Assembly (NCBI GenBank): GCA_920105625.2
Contig: OV050031.1
Coordinates: forward strand, 1,777,501-1,841,500
DNA length: 64,000 bases
Source of the DNA: Clusia tigrina
Lineage: Eukaryota; Arthropoda; Insecta; Diptera; Clusiidae
Reading direction: 5' to 3'
A model generated the notes under the pieces. It was given only the letters and a program-made list of their open reading frames with translations. It was not told the DNA's origin and made no database searches. Both the position numbers and the translations under genes were made by a program. Positions 36,571 to 49,637 of this stretch are shown in pieces (the first letter of the stretch is position 1; each line of letters begins with the position of its first letter).

Positions 36571-38685
36571 GTTTTTTATTATAATTTGTAGCTCTCTCAA
36601 GATTGCTTACTTTTTTTAATTATTAGTAAATATATCACCTGTCCTATCTATCATCTGTTGAAGTTTTATCCTCCATTCCGGTACGACAGACCACGAGCAT
36701 AATTTGCCTGTTTATCATATGTGTACGCACCTTATTTCTGCAAATCTGAAACTCCAGCTCCGATCGACTTTCTCACATAGGCGCTAATGAATTTAATGAA
36801 GTCATTTTTCTTCTCTGGTTAACAAAACTGGACGCAACTCTGCCTGACATGCCGTTTGGAACAAGCAAGTTCATAATTTGGCATCATCAATCATAGCAGC
36901 CCGAAAAGACAAAGCATGCAGACACGGCAAACACTCAATAAGCAATCAGCACGACTTGGAGTGTGGAAAGAACTTACAATGGCATTCTGAGATGAGTTGG
37001 AGGTGGGTGCATATCAAACATCCACTACTTTTCGGGATTGTAACTTTAGCTATTCTTTTTAATTGAATCAAATTTTTTAGAGAATTTTGGGTTCAAACTT
37101 TGACCTGTAAATGGTAATTCTAAAACAATTATCCTTCTATAGAAGGGAATGTCCTTTAAAGTGTTTAATTGTGATTGACATAAAGTACTTTACTTCAAAG
37201 CATACTCGTAACTTCATTAAAGAGCATCATTAATAAGCAACCGTAAAACGCACCGACACCTACGGTTGTTACTGATGAGGTCATTCATCAAGAGGCAGCA
37301 TTCCAAATGAGTTGCCATTGTGATTGCAGTGAGCTCCACCTTTGCACAAAGGCTTAAATTTTGTACTCTCTCACTTTTGTTGAGTTCAGACTTGACTACT
37401 CAATTATAGCATTTAATGAGGAACTGCGGCATGGATGGAGCGAGCAGAGGTGCTGCGCCGTCGGAAATATTTTAGAAGATCAAGGCCACATCATGTGGCC
37501 TGCTGATGGGCGCTGATTCGCTTTGACGGCTTATTAAAGTGGTGTTTGATTATATTTCTCAACACCACACGAATTTCCCTTTGTGTTATTCAAAGTGATT
37601 TGAACCCTGTTAACCGAAGTGATCATTATATTGATTATTGGAGAAAAGCGGTCGTTAATAAGCCAACATCTGACTTAATTGATTAAAATTCGTATAAAAA
37701 ATGCTTATTACGAAGACGAGAGAAGTTCACTGCTAATATGATTCTCGTTAATATGGAGTAATTTCCATTACGGTGTCCCCAAATCAAATTCCTGTAATTA
37801 ATTATCAATAAACATTTTATGTGCCCATAACACGCGCTGCAGTGTGTTCACTTTGAATTTGCTTTATTGTAATGTGTGCGCCCGAAATCATTACATTGGG
37901 GAGTCCTCATTATTGTTTATAGCCGGCACTCATCAAGCCCATTGTCACATTATCAAACACGCAAGCTCCCTGCTAACCTTTGCGACGTGGAGCGAAAAGT
38001 GACAGTGAGTGACAGTTAAAATGCCAACCAACCAACCAACCAACCAACCAACCAGTCAACCATTCAGCCAGTCAGTTAGGCAGCCAACTCACCCTTCCAT
38101 GTCATCAATATGGTCATAATGCTTAAATGGCCTACACCTACGCACACACGCAAATGGTGGATCGCACACACACTTGCACCCACTCAGGCCGTGTGGCTGG
38201 TGAGTGAACGTGCCTTTCTTCGTTTGCCTTTCGGCCATTTGTGTTAGCTGACAATGGGAATAGTCGCCGTCGCTCTGTGAACTTTTGTGTTCTAACGTGT
38301 TCGATGTAAACAAAATGGAGTGGAGTGCACTAATTTGAAATGTCAGGCGGTTGACTGACATGTAATTGGCTTCAACTAACTTAATGGCGCCAATTAATTT
38401 GGTTTTTCTTGTTTGATATTTTGTGACCTTTACGGTTGATTAGGCAGCTGGCTCTGATTAGTTCTCTGAATGTGATGTAGTCAGCCGATAATGAATCCAC
38501 GAATAATTCATTCCATTGCGCAATGTGTGGTGCAGGAAATGTGACTCGTAGTTTAGTCCCAGGTGTAATCAACACTTCACGCAGATGATGTTTTGGGTGG
38601 ATCATAGAGAATTTAATGTGGAGCCGCTATTTTTGCCCCTGAACCAGTTGTTAAATGTCTCAAGCTTATATCTGCCTCTCTTATT
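36571..38685. other. Intergenic with one microsatellite
   Basis: No supported gene. The region ends with an AACC run (38024-38054) and ACAC-rich sequence, then runs into the satellite-like array. Confidence 0.5.
38024..38054. repeat. (AACC)n microsatellite
   Basis: Seven to eight AACC units; the complement of the TTGG run at 1251-1278. Confidence 0.9.
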
Positions 38686-38689
38686 TAGG

Positions 38690-40062
38690 ATATTACCTGC
38701 ATATGCGAATGAAAAAGGAAAGGAATCAAGTTCCATATTAGTATCCCAGATAGAGGTGGTATTAGGTGCTTATGTGAAATAAAGGATGAAGGATAATTAG
38801 GCTCCATAAAGCGGTATTACCAATACATGTGAATTGATAGTAAGTGTTCTCAATATTGAATTTCATTCATTCCATATTCCTTTCAGGGAATGTGGAAGTT
38901 GCATATGAAGTTAATTAAAGTTCACAAAAGTGAATTCTTTATAGTCCATATATCATATAAGGAATGTAGTAGTTGCAAATGAGAATCGAGAAAATATGGA
39001 AGTTAATTAAGTTCCACAAAAGTGCGTTTTGTAGAACCCGTAGCCCATATAGCGACGGTATTAGCTGTACAAGTGAATGGAAAGGAAAATAAATATAGTT
39101 AGGTTCCACAAAACTGGGTTCCATACATTCTGAATCCCCTATAGAGATGACATTTTTAAATAGAATGACAAAGGAGGATATTGAGGTTCCACAGCATATA
39201 GTTCCATACATTCCTTATCCTATATAGTAATGGTGTTAGCAGTGAGTTTCATAGCGTCGATATCTCGATAAGTGGATGGTAGTAACTACATATGTGAATG
39301 GAAGCAAAACTTTAAATAATTAGATTCCACAAAAGTGAGTTTTGTAGAACCCGTAGCCCATATAGAGACGGTATTAGCTGTATACCAAAAATATATATAG
39401 TTAAGTTCCACATAAGTGAGTTCCATACATACCGAATCCCCTATAGGGATGCTATTAACAAATAGAGAAATAAAAGGAAGATAATTAGGTTCCACAACCT
39501 ATAGTTCCATACATTTCTTGTCCTATGTAGTAATGGTGTTAGCGGTGAGTTTCATAGCGTCAATATATCATAAGTGGATGGTATTAGCTGCATATGTGAA
39601 TGGAAGGAAAACGTTAAATAATTAGGTTCCACAAAAGTGAATTCTATATATTCCATATATCATACAAGGAATGTAGTAGCTGCATATGGGAATCGAAGGA
39701 AATATGGAGTTTGATGAGGTTCCACAAACGTAAGTTTTGTAGAACCTTTATCCCATATAGGGACGGTATTAGCTGTACAAGTGAATGGAAAGGAAAATAA
39801 ATATAGTTAGGTTCCACAAAAGTGAGTTCCATACATTCTGAGTCCCCTATAGAGATGACATTTTTAAATAGAAAGATAAAGGAGGATATTGAGGTTCCAC
39901 AGCATATAGTTCCATACTTTCTTCATCCTATATAGTGACGATGGCAGTGAGTTTCATAGCGTCAATATATCATAAGTGGATGGTATTAGCTGCATATGTG
40001 AATGGAAGGAAAACGTTAAATAATTAGGTTCCACAAAAGTTAGTTCTATATATTCCATATCT
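38690..40062. repeat. Satellite-like array of ~80-100-bp monomers with higher-order pattern
   Basis: Diverged monomers repeat the phrases aggttccacaaaagtgagtt, ccatatagggacggtattag and ctgcatatgtgaatggaagg. Monomer starts (gttccac or a variant) fall near 39011, 39103, 39186, 39323, 39405, 39490, 39628, 39719, 39811, 39893 and 40028, about 13 in all with the worn left edge. Distinct monomer types recur in order: the gtagaaccc type at 39011, 39323 and 39719, and the gcgtcaatatatcataagtg type near 39257, 39560 and 39960. The higher-order period is therefore about 300-400 bp. It accounts for the open frames in this interval. Confidence 0.9.
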
Positions 40063-40064
40063 GC

Positions 40065-42900
40065 TTTATAAATACCGAACATTTTTGAATGATGGAAATA
40101 TGCGAACTGTTCACTAGTTCACACTTAAATTATTTAACCATTTTTCTTGGCACGACTGAACCCCTTTTGAAAGCCTTTTTCCTGCACTTTAACTAGGCTG
40201 CTCTCCCCACTCACCGATACTCGTGCACTTAAGCACATTCTTGTACTCTTGGAACATTTCAGCTAAAATTTTTATCATTCAGCAAGAACCACACAACAGA
40301 GTGTAGAAGAAATTCCTACACCATGTGTGAGGAGCAGGCATTGCAACAAACGTGTTGCCATTAGTTAACTTCAGCTTTGATTGATTTCAATTAATCTTGG
40401 ACGCGTGTAATTAATCATTCAACACTTTAATATGGTTAACAACTTTTGACCAAGCAACGGTTAAAAAGGTTCAACGAGCCAGTGAGCGACTCACAAGAAC
40501 AGAACAGCGCAATCTTGGAAGTGCGTTGGTGTACCCCGTTCCCCACGCCAACGAACACTCAAAGTGACTTTTGTTATTAGACTCATTCGCTCGCTATTTG
40601 TGGCTCGCAGGCAAGAAAGCAGGCAGCATTTCAATGCGATGCTCAGATATGAAAAGCGAGGAACGCCAACATATTTGTATACGAGAGAGTGCATGAGTGT
40701 CTGTCGTTACTCCAAGAGCCTTTGACTGAGGAGCTGCTGTAATGGTTTCCACTGCAGCAGTCGACTAATTGTAATACACGCACACACGCACTCGTACATT
40801 TTTCTGCCCGAAGTTGTGGCTACGATTGATGGCTATCAATGCTAAGACGTACTTTTCTGACTTTGCATCACTGGTTCAATGGTTGGCTGCGAATAACACT
40901 CGAGCTAGCGTATTGGTTTCCCCATGCTAAAGAGGAACAAAAGCAAATAGCTCACGGCGTTTGTGCCCGGCAAGGAGTAAAGGAAGGGCGTTCTGATCTC
41001 GTAATTTATTGAACTGCGAATTGAAATTGAGTGATTTTTGTGTGTACGATTTCTTAAGTCCGACTACGACTTTACCACCCGCTACACCCATGGGTGGATT
41101 TAAACTGAGCTGAGAGGGAATCCTACTCGTATATTCTAACTCACAGATTTCCTACACATGAGTCCATTAATAAAGTTGAAATGGTGAGCGCGGGCACCAT
41201 CCGGACGCTTCCAAATCCATTTAATTTCATTAGCCCACTTTGCCTCAGGATAATCCCACTAATAAACATGAAATATACCACAAATTGGTGGGATTTTGCC
41301 CTCAAAAATTCGAACAATGCTACTCTCCCATCCAACGCCTCAGCACCAGCCATATTCGCATATTAATTTCAGTCAGCCCACCTTTAGATGCTTATCGCTT
41401 CATCCAAGTACACACCCCCATGGCAGCAATTGTTTAATTGTCAATAGACATCAAGTCCTATCAATACCATAAAAGCTAATATTTGTCGGTTGGGTGGTCT
41501 TATCCACACACACACACACAAACACATGCCTACAAACTCCCGTATATGAGTGTGCGTAGATATGTGCGCGACGTGGCTTGTGTGCTCATCGAACTCATAA
41601 ATACCTACAAACATCCCCATTAATCCCACCGGATATGCTCAATCAAAGTTGTGCCGCACCAGCCCAGCGACCAAAGCCCTGCATGAACCTGACTAACTCG
41701 GAGGGTGGATTGTTGTCACAGAAAATCGCCTTTCATTCATCATTTTTGTTTTGTGACTTGTCGTCGCGCGGCAGCAAATTCAAATAACCTGGTTACAAGG
41801 TAACCAACCCCCGTAAAGACGGGCGAGCAGACGGGCCACCAGACCGTCGGACAGACCGCAATTGCGTACAAATTACGACTGCGTGTACGACAGAGGACGC
41901 AAACATGTCGAAAGCGTTGCTGACTTTATACGCCAGCTCTGTGCGTTTTATATTAAAATTGCATAATTATAATTAACCACATGTGGACGCGGTGTACGAG
42001 CGAGTGTGAGCCGAGTCCGTTGTGGTGCTGCCAGTAGGCTCACGTCCTGCCAGCTCATAGTGTAACCGATATAAGGCTTTACGCCCCAGGGTATAATTCA
42101 TAATGCCAAGCTTGCAATTGATATTTTGAGTTTAAGGCAACCCTTGGGGGTGATTGCATCCTTTAATATGTGGTTAATAAAAGTTTTAAATTAATTACTA
42201 CTGCGTTTTACAATTTCACACTTTTTACTGTTTCCAGATAGTCCTGTGGACACGTGACCTTTTCTTACATTAGTTTTCTCTTGATTAAATGAGATGGTAC
42301 TAAAAGGACTCTAGGTAGTGTGTTGTTTAAAGGTCGCAACATTGTGTATGCGGAACGTTATCAAACGGTGGAGGCAATGGTGTACTCTGAAGAATTGTAT
42401 TGATTGCAAAATAGATGGTTTCCCATTGCTCCCATTATTTGACGATGATTTCTTGCACTCAGGGGCGACTTAAATACTCTTGAGCCACACTCTTTGGTAG
42501 AACTCCCGATTTATAGCCATTGTTGTTTACACTGAATAATACGACTCTTAAGAATAGTTTAATGGAAATCATAGAACACAGACAAATAGTTCGCTATATA
42601 AATATCTGGAGGCAACCGGTATCACTGCATCATTTATAGAGCAAACTGAAGAATCACTATGAAAACAATGTCGAAATGCACCGAAATACACACAATGAAT
42701 ATGCAATTCGGCATAAATACCTGAGGCACAACAACGACTATGAGTCACACAGAGCTCATGATGCACTAAATGCATGTACGAGTATGATTCATATTCGTAT
42801 AATTAAACGACCTTGAGTCAGTGAAAGATAATAATAATGTGAATCACGAGTCACTTTTTGAATGTACTCATGAAATTCTCTCAGCTGTGCATGAGGGAAA
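40065..42900. other. Intergenic, nothing recognised
   Basis: No convincing exon, RNA or transposon. Contains a short CA run at 41505-41526. Confidence 0.5.
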
Positions 42901-42903
42901 TGT

Positions 42904-43670
42904 GTGAGGAATATTAAACGAGACGGATTTTTGATGTATTTACTTAGACTCAGGAAAAACAATGTGGGCTTGACGGTAAACGAGGCCAAAACGGTGTCTG
43001 CAACCAGGGGAGCGCGGCGTCTAGGGTCGCAGGTTTCATCAGGCAACTACAACTTTGAAGTAGTCAAGGACTTTACATACCTTGACACCGCCCCTAACAC
43101 CAATAATGATGTCAGCCTGGAGATAAAGCGAAGAATCTCAATTGCTAATAGGTGGGCTCAGTAAACAACTAGGTCGCAGAGCCCTCTCTCGATCGATGAA
43201 GCTGACACTCTACAAGACGCTCTTTCTACCTGAGCTTCTTTATGGCGCTGAGGCTATGGGTGGTATCGCAGATGCAGGCGCTGTTGAAGTGTTCGAGAGG
43301 AAAGTTCTTCGCAAAATCTTTGGTCCTGTACGAGTTGGAGACGACTATCGCATTCGAATGAACCGCGACGCCGACATTGACGTAGTTCAGCGTTTAAACA
43401 TTCAGCGACTACGCTGGCTGGGTTATGTCCATCGTATGGATGAAGAAGCTCCGGCGAAAAAGGCATTCGAAGCGAGAGGCGAAGATCAACGATGAAGAGG
43501 GAGACCGTGCCTCCGGTGAATAGACCAAGCTAAGGAATCACTGATCACGCTTGGTGTGACTAATTGGAGAAGGTGCGCGCGAAGCAGAGGCGCCTGGCAA
43601 GAAGTGCTCAAATCGGACCGTAACCCTACCACGGATTGTAATGGCCACTTTAGAAGAAGAAGGAAAAACA
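42904..43670 (+). mobile_element. LINE reverse transcriptase C-terminal region, copy 1
   Basis: Three successive frames join into one pol C-terminus. The first contains NVGLTVNEAKT, NYNFEVVKDFTYLDTA and NNDVSLEIKRRISIANRWA. The second, overlapping at 43142, contains RALSRSMKLTLYKTLFLPEL, VFERKVLRKIFGPV and LNIQRLRWLGYVHRMDEEAP. The third continues as RWIDQAKESLITLGVTNWRR from about 43520. The thumb/connection features (LYGAE, FERK(V/I)LR, RLRWLGH-like) are those of non-LTR reverse transcriptases that lack an RNase H domain. At least two frameshifts and missing residues (the YMLSS segment after NEAKT, the ELY before DIDVV) show it is dead. The clade is not certain. Confidence 0.85.
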
Positions 43671-44968
43671 ATTTCAAATAATTTGTTTATATTATTCCTA
43701 AAATAAATTGGAGATACAATCACCACAATTACAAATTACAAATCTTATTCAAGTGTCCCAAAGTCGGGAAGTTTGCTCCACAAGCCTTGCGGTGGCAGTC
43801 CGGAATTATGAGGCAAAATGAAGACCACAAAATCGGAACATCAGTCAACTGAAAACTAAATACATCTGTTCCAAAGTTAGTTCAAACTTTGGACATATGT
43901 ACATATGGGACTCACAGTTAATGACGAATTATTTCCAATTTGGTCGAATTGGTTCATAATAGACTGGCTTGGCTTAAACAGTTATTGTCCAAAACTAATT
44001 CGCGGAAAGTATGCAATTAGCCAAGGAATTTTTAATAAGCTGGATAAAGTTGTTCGATGATGGTAGTATTTAGCATCAAGTTAAAATTTAATATATTTGC
44101 ATCAGCTGGACGGACTGTGGTATGGAGGAAGCCTACTACATACACATACTCGTACATACATAGTGAGTCAATGTGCTGCACGGGACACCAAATATGCGAT
44201 GTTTTCTTACGCTGACTCCAATTTATAATACTTTGCAAGTCGCGAGAGAAGTCTCGCAATATAATTTCTGCAATGAGCGAAGCCAAACCAATATTTTCTG
44301 TTATTGGGAATGAACAGAACACTAAGTAGGGAAAGAACTTGATGTCTTCTGAATAAAGATTTTCATGAATACTTTAATGTGTTGAGTTGCAACAAGCTCT
44401 CAACTCTAACGGAAGGAAATCGGAGAGCAACAGAAGCAAATTGTGAATTCATCTGTTTCAGCATCTTTTTTTGCAAGATGTTTCACTGAACTATACTTTT
44501 GTTCGATATGCTGTTAAACAATATAGACAGACGACACACAGATCACCCACAATGTTGCAACATCAGACGCCCTGCAACATCAAGCATATAAAATTTCCAA
44601 TAAAATAGGTTGATTCGCAGCCACTCGTCCATGCCTACGCATACGAGTATAAATCAAGTGGCCAAAGCGCCAAAGTACCCTGGAAGAGACTCATATATTA
44701 CCAGAAATTAAGTCACTGCCAATTGGTGTTCTTGTGTTCTTTTGATCGCTGACGTGGCAAGAATTATCACTGGCAGCATCGGCTGCAATGCAAGCGGAAC
44801 CGCAATGGGAAATCGGCAATAAAACTTTTTCTCTCTTTTCGCTTCCATGTTGAAGAACAAGGCAGTCAGTCCGCTTGCGATCGATAGCACACATAAATCA
44901 GTGGCGTTTGCATAGTTATCATTGAGCGCAACTGATCACGCTGTCGCTTCGGTCTGCTCCGGTCCGCC

Positions 44969-45008
44969 CGTCCGTCCGTCCGTCTGTCTGTCTGTCTGTC
45001 TGTCTGTC
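44969..45008. repeat. (GTCC)n(GTCT)n compound microsatellite
   Basis: Ten GTCY tetranucleotides, four ending in C and six in T. GTCY runs occur in mini-me type dipteran elements, but I do not see the rest of such an element here. Confidence 0.9.
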
Positions 45009-45301
45009 AGTGCGAGGACACATGGAAATGCAATCGCGTCACATGTGCAGCCTCTTTTCGAGTGTTTTTTAGTATTATTATGCGCTGTAAGCTTTCTTAA
45101 ATGCGCCGTTATTTCCACATTATCTCCTTGTTGTAGTTGTATTTGTAGCTGCTGCCGATGTTTTTAAGGGTTCCGTAAATCACGCTCTTGTCTAATTTCA
45201 GAAAATGTTCGCTTGCTCTGGGATTCCTGGCATACTTGCTAAGTGGAATGGAATTATTTTGTGTGATTTTGTGAAAATGTATTTGCGCCTTCCTCCTCGT
45301 G

Positions 45302-45326
45302 CAGCACAGCACAGCACAGCACAGCA
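45302..45326. repeat. (CACAG)n microsatellite
   Basis: Five pentanucleotide units. Confidence 0.85.
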
Positions 45327-46029
45327 AGTGCTTCAGCGAATCATTCTTCCAATGTTGTACTCTACTGCTGCATGATGCTCGTACATGCTGTATTCTGCAG
45401 TCGGCATCATATGCATCTCCATTTATTGTGCAATGTCTCCACTTTTTTGTTCATTTATTTATTTGTCTCGATTTCGAATTGTGTTGTTTTCGTTGTTGTT
45501 TCGTTGTGTCAAATCGCGCGAAACACTTTTGGTTGCAATTGTTGTTGTAATTGTTTTTGCCATCTTATTTTCATTGTGCCATTAAACATCTTTCTGCATA
45601 CTGCATGTGCTTCGTCGTTGCTCTCCGCTGCCGCTGGTGTTGCGCTTACTGCTTGTCTGTTTCCTGCCTCTTACCAACTCGAAACTGTTTTTATGCTCGG
45701 AGTTGCATATGTAAATCGTTTCGTTGGTCTCCAATCAAGCCTAACAATTGCAGACACTTGCTGTGATGTTCGATCAGCGCCAGTAGACATAAAACTTTCT
45801 TTTATCGTGTGCTCGGCTCTGCTTTGCATTGCATTGATGTGGCATTGACCCACAATTCCTTGTCCGCAGAAGCGCCAAGCATTTCTAATTTGAACATAGA
45901 TAGACACATGTTTGAACGTACATAATACGGAATGGAAAACGGTCATGATTTTGAGCGACGGTACATCGTTTGCCAGAACACCGTAAACGGAGAGGTCCAG
46001 CGGAAAACTTCTTTCAAAGGGGAATAAGT

Positions 46030-47420
46030 TAAAACGTTTAACAAGATGACGAAAGGAGATTTGCTACTCCAGCTGGCAGGGTTCAAGGACACCAACATAA
46101 CGGATTACAAAGTAGTCAGGTGCTAAAGTTGTGACTCAGGAAGAAAAAGCGAGGAACTCCATCAATTATTATTATTAACAGGCTAAAAGAACACCGCGAC
46201 CTAAAAGATCTATTGTGCAGCCTCGTACCCAACTAAAACAGTCCTAGACTATTTATAAATCTCGTAACTGCTGTGGGCTTAATTTTAACTAGGCGATTTG
46301 GAGATATGAACCCATTGCCTAGGTAATCTGTATACCACAACTCCATCAATAATCAACCATCAGATGCCCGAAAGAGACCGCCATAAAGTGGCCCAGAATG
46401 GATTGAGGAGACACGCAAACTGCACTATGAGCAATCCAATGAAAGATGTGAAGAATGTGCGTGGCCGTAAACTGGATCCGTTTCTAATGGGCCATTTTTT
46501 CCGAGGCCAAAATAACCAAACCGGTGATTGAAGTACGGCCACGTGCCTGCAAGACATGAACGCAAGGAGGTAGACTCGAAGAGGCTCTGTTGATAGTGTG
46601 GAGAGGCCAGACATATTGGTGCCGCTTTCATAACGAAGAGAAGTGTATCCTGTACAAAGAAGCGAACACGGTTACACCGAGGAACTCCAACGAACATTAT
46701 TTCTGTGAAAAGTTCAACAAGCCTGTACTTTTATGAAACTGTAAAGATTATATTTTGACACTTTTCAACAAGGATGTTGGAAGTCTCAAAGGGCTTGGGG
46801 CAAACCCTATTTAACTGTAAAACTAACAGATCAGCTTTCAGGACTACGATCATATTCCAAACAAGAAACAGTGTTTTCCCACGCTTCGTAAGGATTGCTC
46901 AAAACTGCGATCATATTCCAAACAAGAGACAGTGTTTTCCCACGCTTCGGAAGGATTGCTCAGGACTACGATTATATTCCAAACAAGAGACTGTGTTTCC
47001 AGTCACTTCGTGACATTGCAGACATGCTCTTTTGGCGTCAAATGTGCAAGGAGACCTCCACCCAGATGTAGCTACCTTATGGAATCTATGATAGTGATAT
47101 GTTGAAGGGCCACCGAAGAGTTCCAGACCTCACTAGCACATATCAATTTCGATAAATCGCAGAAGAGGTCCTGACTACACTAGCACATATTAATTACAAA
47201 GTACCGGGAATGGACGAAATTCCATATATTTCATTTACAGAGTCCCTGGAATTGAAGCCAGATATAATTGGTGACCCCAGATTAGATGTACAAAGCTCCT
47301 CAATGCGTTAAGGTTATACCTAGGAACGGACTCCTACTGAGCGGAATGAGTGAGATGTGTAGGACGCGTTTCAGTATCGAAATAGAAAATTACCTGCAGG
47401 TTTTTTAAGCACACCGTAAT
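46030..47420 (+). mobile_element. Very degenerate R1/LOA-like LINE (gag knuckles and start of reverse transcriptase)
   Basis: In broken plus-strand frames, 46590-46700 reads CGEARHIGAA and then, shifted, CRFHNEEKCILYKEANT. This matches the CCHC knuckle region of R1-group gag (CGEAGHI-like, then C-x-N-E-x-K-C-x-L-C). At 47195-47290 a frame reads KVPGMDEIPYISFTESLELK. This is the beginning of a LINE reverse transcriptase finger domain (KAPGxDGI-P). Further damaged blocks (IPRNG and a truncated ICLLD-like segment) follow to about 47420. Stops and frameshifts are everywhere, and a 61-bp tandem repeat lies between the two parts. Old relic; the boundaries are guesses. Confidence 0.55.
46841..47000 (+). 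repeat. 61-bp tandem repeat, about 2.7 copies
   Basis: Repeats of gatcatattccaaacaaga followed by cagtgttttcccacgcttcg and aaggattgctca, with copies in phase at 46851, 46912 and 46973. It lies inside the degenerate LINE. Confidence 0.9.
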
Positions 47421-47424
47421 TGGT

Positions 47425-49635
47425 AAAAATTTCACCATAGAAATATGTGTTCTCTATAGAGAGAAAGATATATCTTTGATGGTCTCAGAAAATTTTGGTC
47501 TAAGTAGTCGGCGTCAACCTATTGTTTGGCACCGGAATGTAAGGTATTCTATTGTTTATGTTTATGCTGGGAACGGTTCAATGCTAACAAACTTACTATG
47601 AGTGTTTTATTTCAAATTTAAATAAATGGGAGTGAACTTACGAGTGAAAGGGTTCCATGACCTATGCTACAGTTTCATTACTAATTTAAGTAAGACGAAG
47701 TCCTGGTAATTACAATGGGATACAAAAAGAACTCTTATAGGGTCGCAGTTAAAGGAGAAAAAGCGCACAATGCATTGGAGCTAATTCAGGAAGGTTTCGC
47801 AATATAAAAAGATGGATGCATAGCTTTTAACCAATAAAGCCAATAACTGGAGAAATAATCTTCAAATCAAACGAAAATTTGTTTTCAAGAGAACCAAGAT
47901 GGAAAAACTATGTAAGTATAGGCGGAAAAATGTGGTTAGTAAATGGTTGTGTGAAGAAATCTTAGAAAACAAAATATGAACTGTACTGAAGACCATTTGG
48001 GGGGGATGGTAGAAACATTATATTTAGAAACAAATTATACACGTGTAAGACAAACAAAACTTCTATTTAAAATGAACAAAGAAACTGCTGTAAAAAACAA
48101 AAAATAAGAATATTGAGATTGATATATTTACATTTAAATAATTAACAACAAACAAAGTGCTGATCACAATAACAAATATTTATGTAGCGGACGATGCCAC
48201 ATGAATATCGAGAATGCAAAGTTAGAAACATTTAATTTAGAATTGCTTCTTAAAAAGACCCACAAGCCAACAGAGGCAGACAAAGAAACATATTTTCAAT
48301 AAATAGATATGTGTTCTATTTATATACTCGTTCATAGTATATTTCAAAATGATAAACATGAAATGATGATTGCTTTCCTATCTAATAATTGCACCCAGAG
48401 TACACAAAGAAAGGTGATCGTCTGATTAGAATATGTTCGCATGTGGTTTAGTGATGTTCTGATATTCGTTATTCGGGTTTTCAGCTTTTCTTCTTCAGTG
48501 TGAGTAAATAGAAAATCAGTCGATACAAACAAGATATTTATTCTTCCTATACTCGTATTTTCCCTACTAGAAAAAAATATTGTTAGTTGATTACGAGAAT
48601 TTGTATATACTCGTATAGTGGTGTGGAATCCGGAGGTTGTTTTGGGGGACGGAGGTTGTTTTGGGGGACGGAGGTTGTTTTGGGGGACTGTAGACCATTG
48701 CAATTTACAGAAGACGAAGCCGTACACAATTCAACAGAGTTACGAGTATTGTAAGCAAAAATGATTCAAAACACTACTTTTTGTACAACCTGTAAGCATT
48801 CTTATATTAATTGAAGTAAAAGTTTAGCTTATAAAGTAGTAGGGCCCACATTAATCTACTTCGGCAGGTCAACAACAACAACGATTATAGCAATATAAGT
48901 CTTCATAGCAATATAAGATTTCCTTCCTGTTCAAAAACACCCACATCGAAGCAACTACGTAATCAAAAAGTTATAAAACTAACAGAGAAAGTGGGCAAAA
49001 CTGTTCATATCAGTACTCTGTTTCCATAGGTCCAGTACATATAAATGATCCCTTCAATTCATCGAAATCAGTTATCCATAATTATCAAATACTCGTAGTA
49101 TACACATGGTCTCTTTTGGTATTGTCTTCTGTGGTATAAAAACACCAACAATCCGGTAGAGTCATGCTGTAAAATTTCGCCATATAATAGGTTGATGGAC
49201 CGATCGGGATTTAGACGATGCGATGCTAGATTGGCGGATTTTTCTAGCTCGTACTTCACATATATCTTTACTGAGTCAATGAATCATATCCCTGAATCGC
49301 TTGGTAATACCAAAAACAATATACAGTATATAGTATATTGTCTTTGGTAATACCATAGGAAGGACACAGTTCTTACTCACAGTATAATCAGTAATATACT
49401 CGTATGTATGTCAATTAAACGAGATGATGTCCTGTGCTACGTCGCTTGGACCATATATTTTGCTTGGTTTGTTTTAAAAATGTCCACTGGGATTTTGAAA
49501 ACTTTTCTACTTTGAAGGAGAGGGAGACATATAAGAGAGGAAGAGCTCACATAACAATGAAAATTATTATACAAACTATGCAACGCAACGCTAGCAGCGG
49601 GGGCTTTTGGCTAACTGGTGAATGAGGGCTGGATT
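47425..49635. other. Intergenic, AT-rich
   Basis: No supported gene. Includes the 19-bp G-rich tandem repeat at 48632-48688. Five TACGAGTA/TACTCGTA octamers fall between 48550 and 49397, the densest group in the window. Confidence 0.5.
48632..48688 (+). repeat. 19-bp G-rich tandem repeat, three copies
   Basis: Unit ggaggttgttttgggggac at 48632, 48651 and 48670, identical copies. The plus strand is rich in G runs, so a G-quadruplex is possible but unproven. Confidence 0.95.
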
Positions 49636-49637
49636 AG

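Larger units (their letters stand above)
43671..46020. other. Intergenic with microsatellites
   Basis: Contains GTCC/GTCT (44969-45008) and CACAG (45302-45326) runs. Cys- and Phe-rich open frames at 45299-45848 come from GTTGTT/TTTGTT-rich DNA and are not supported as genes. Confidence 0.5.

Noticed and set aside
38939..39832. Several 62-90-residue related open frames on the minus strand
   Set aside because: They are by-products of the satellite-like monomers and are interrupted from unit to unit.
44969..45008. GTCY run as proof of a mini-me element
   Set aside because: Only the microsatellite is present; I do not see the conserved core or the TA-rich partner side.
45372..45848. 158-residue Cys/Phe-rich open frame on the plus strand
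   Set aside because: Arises from GTTGTT and TTTGT-rich sequence, overlaps other open frames, and shows no family resemblance.
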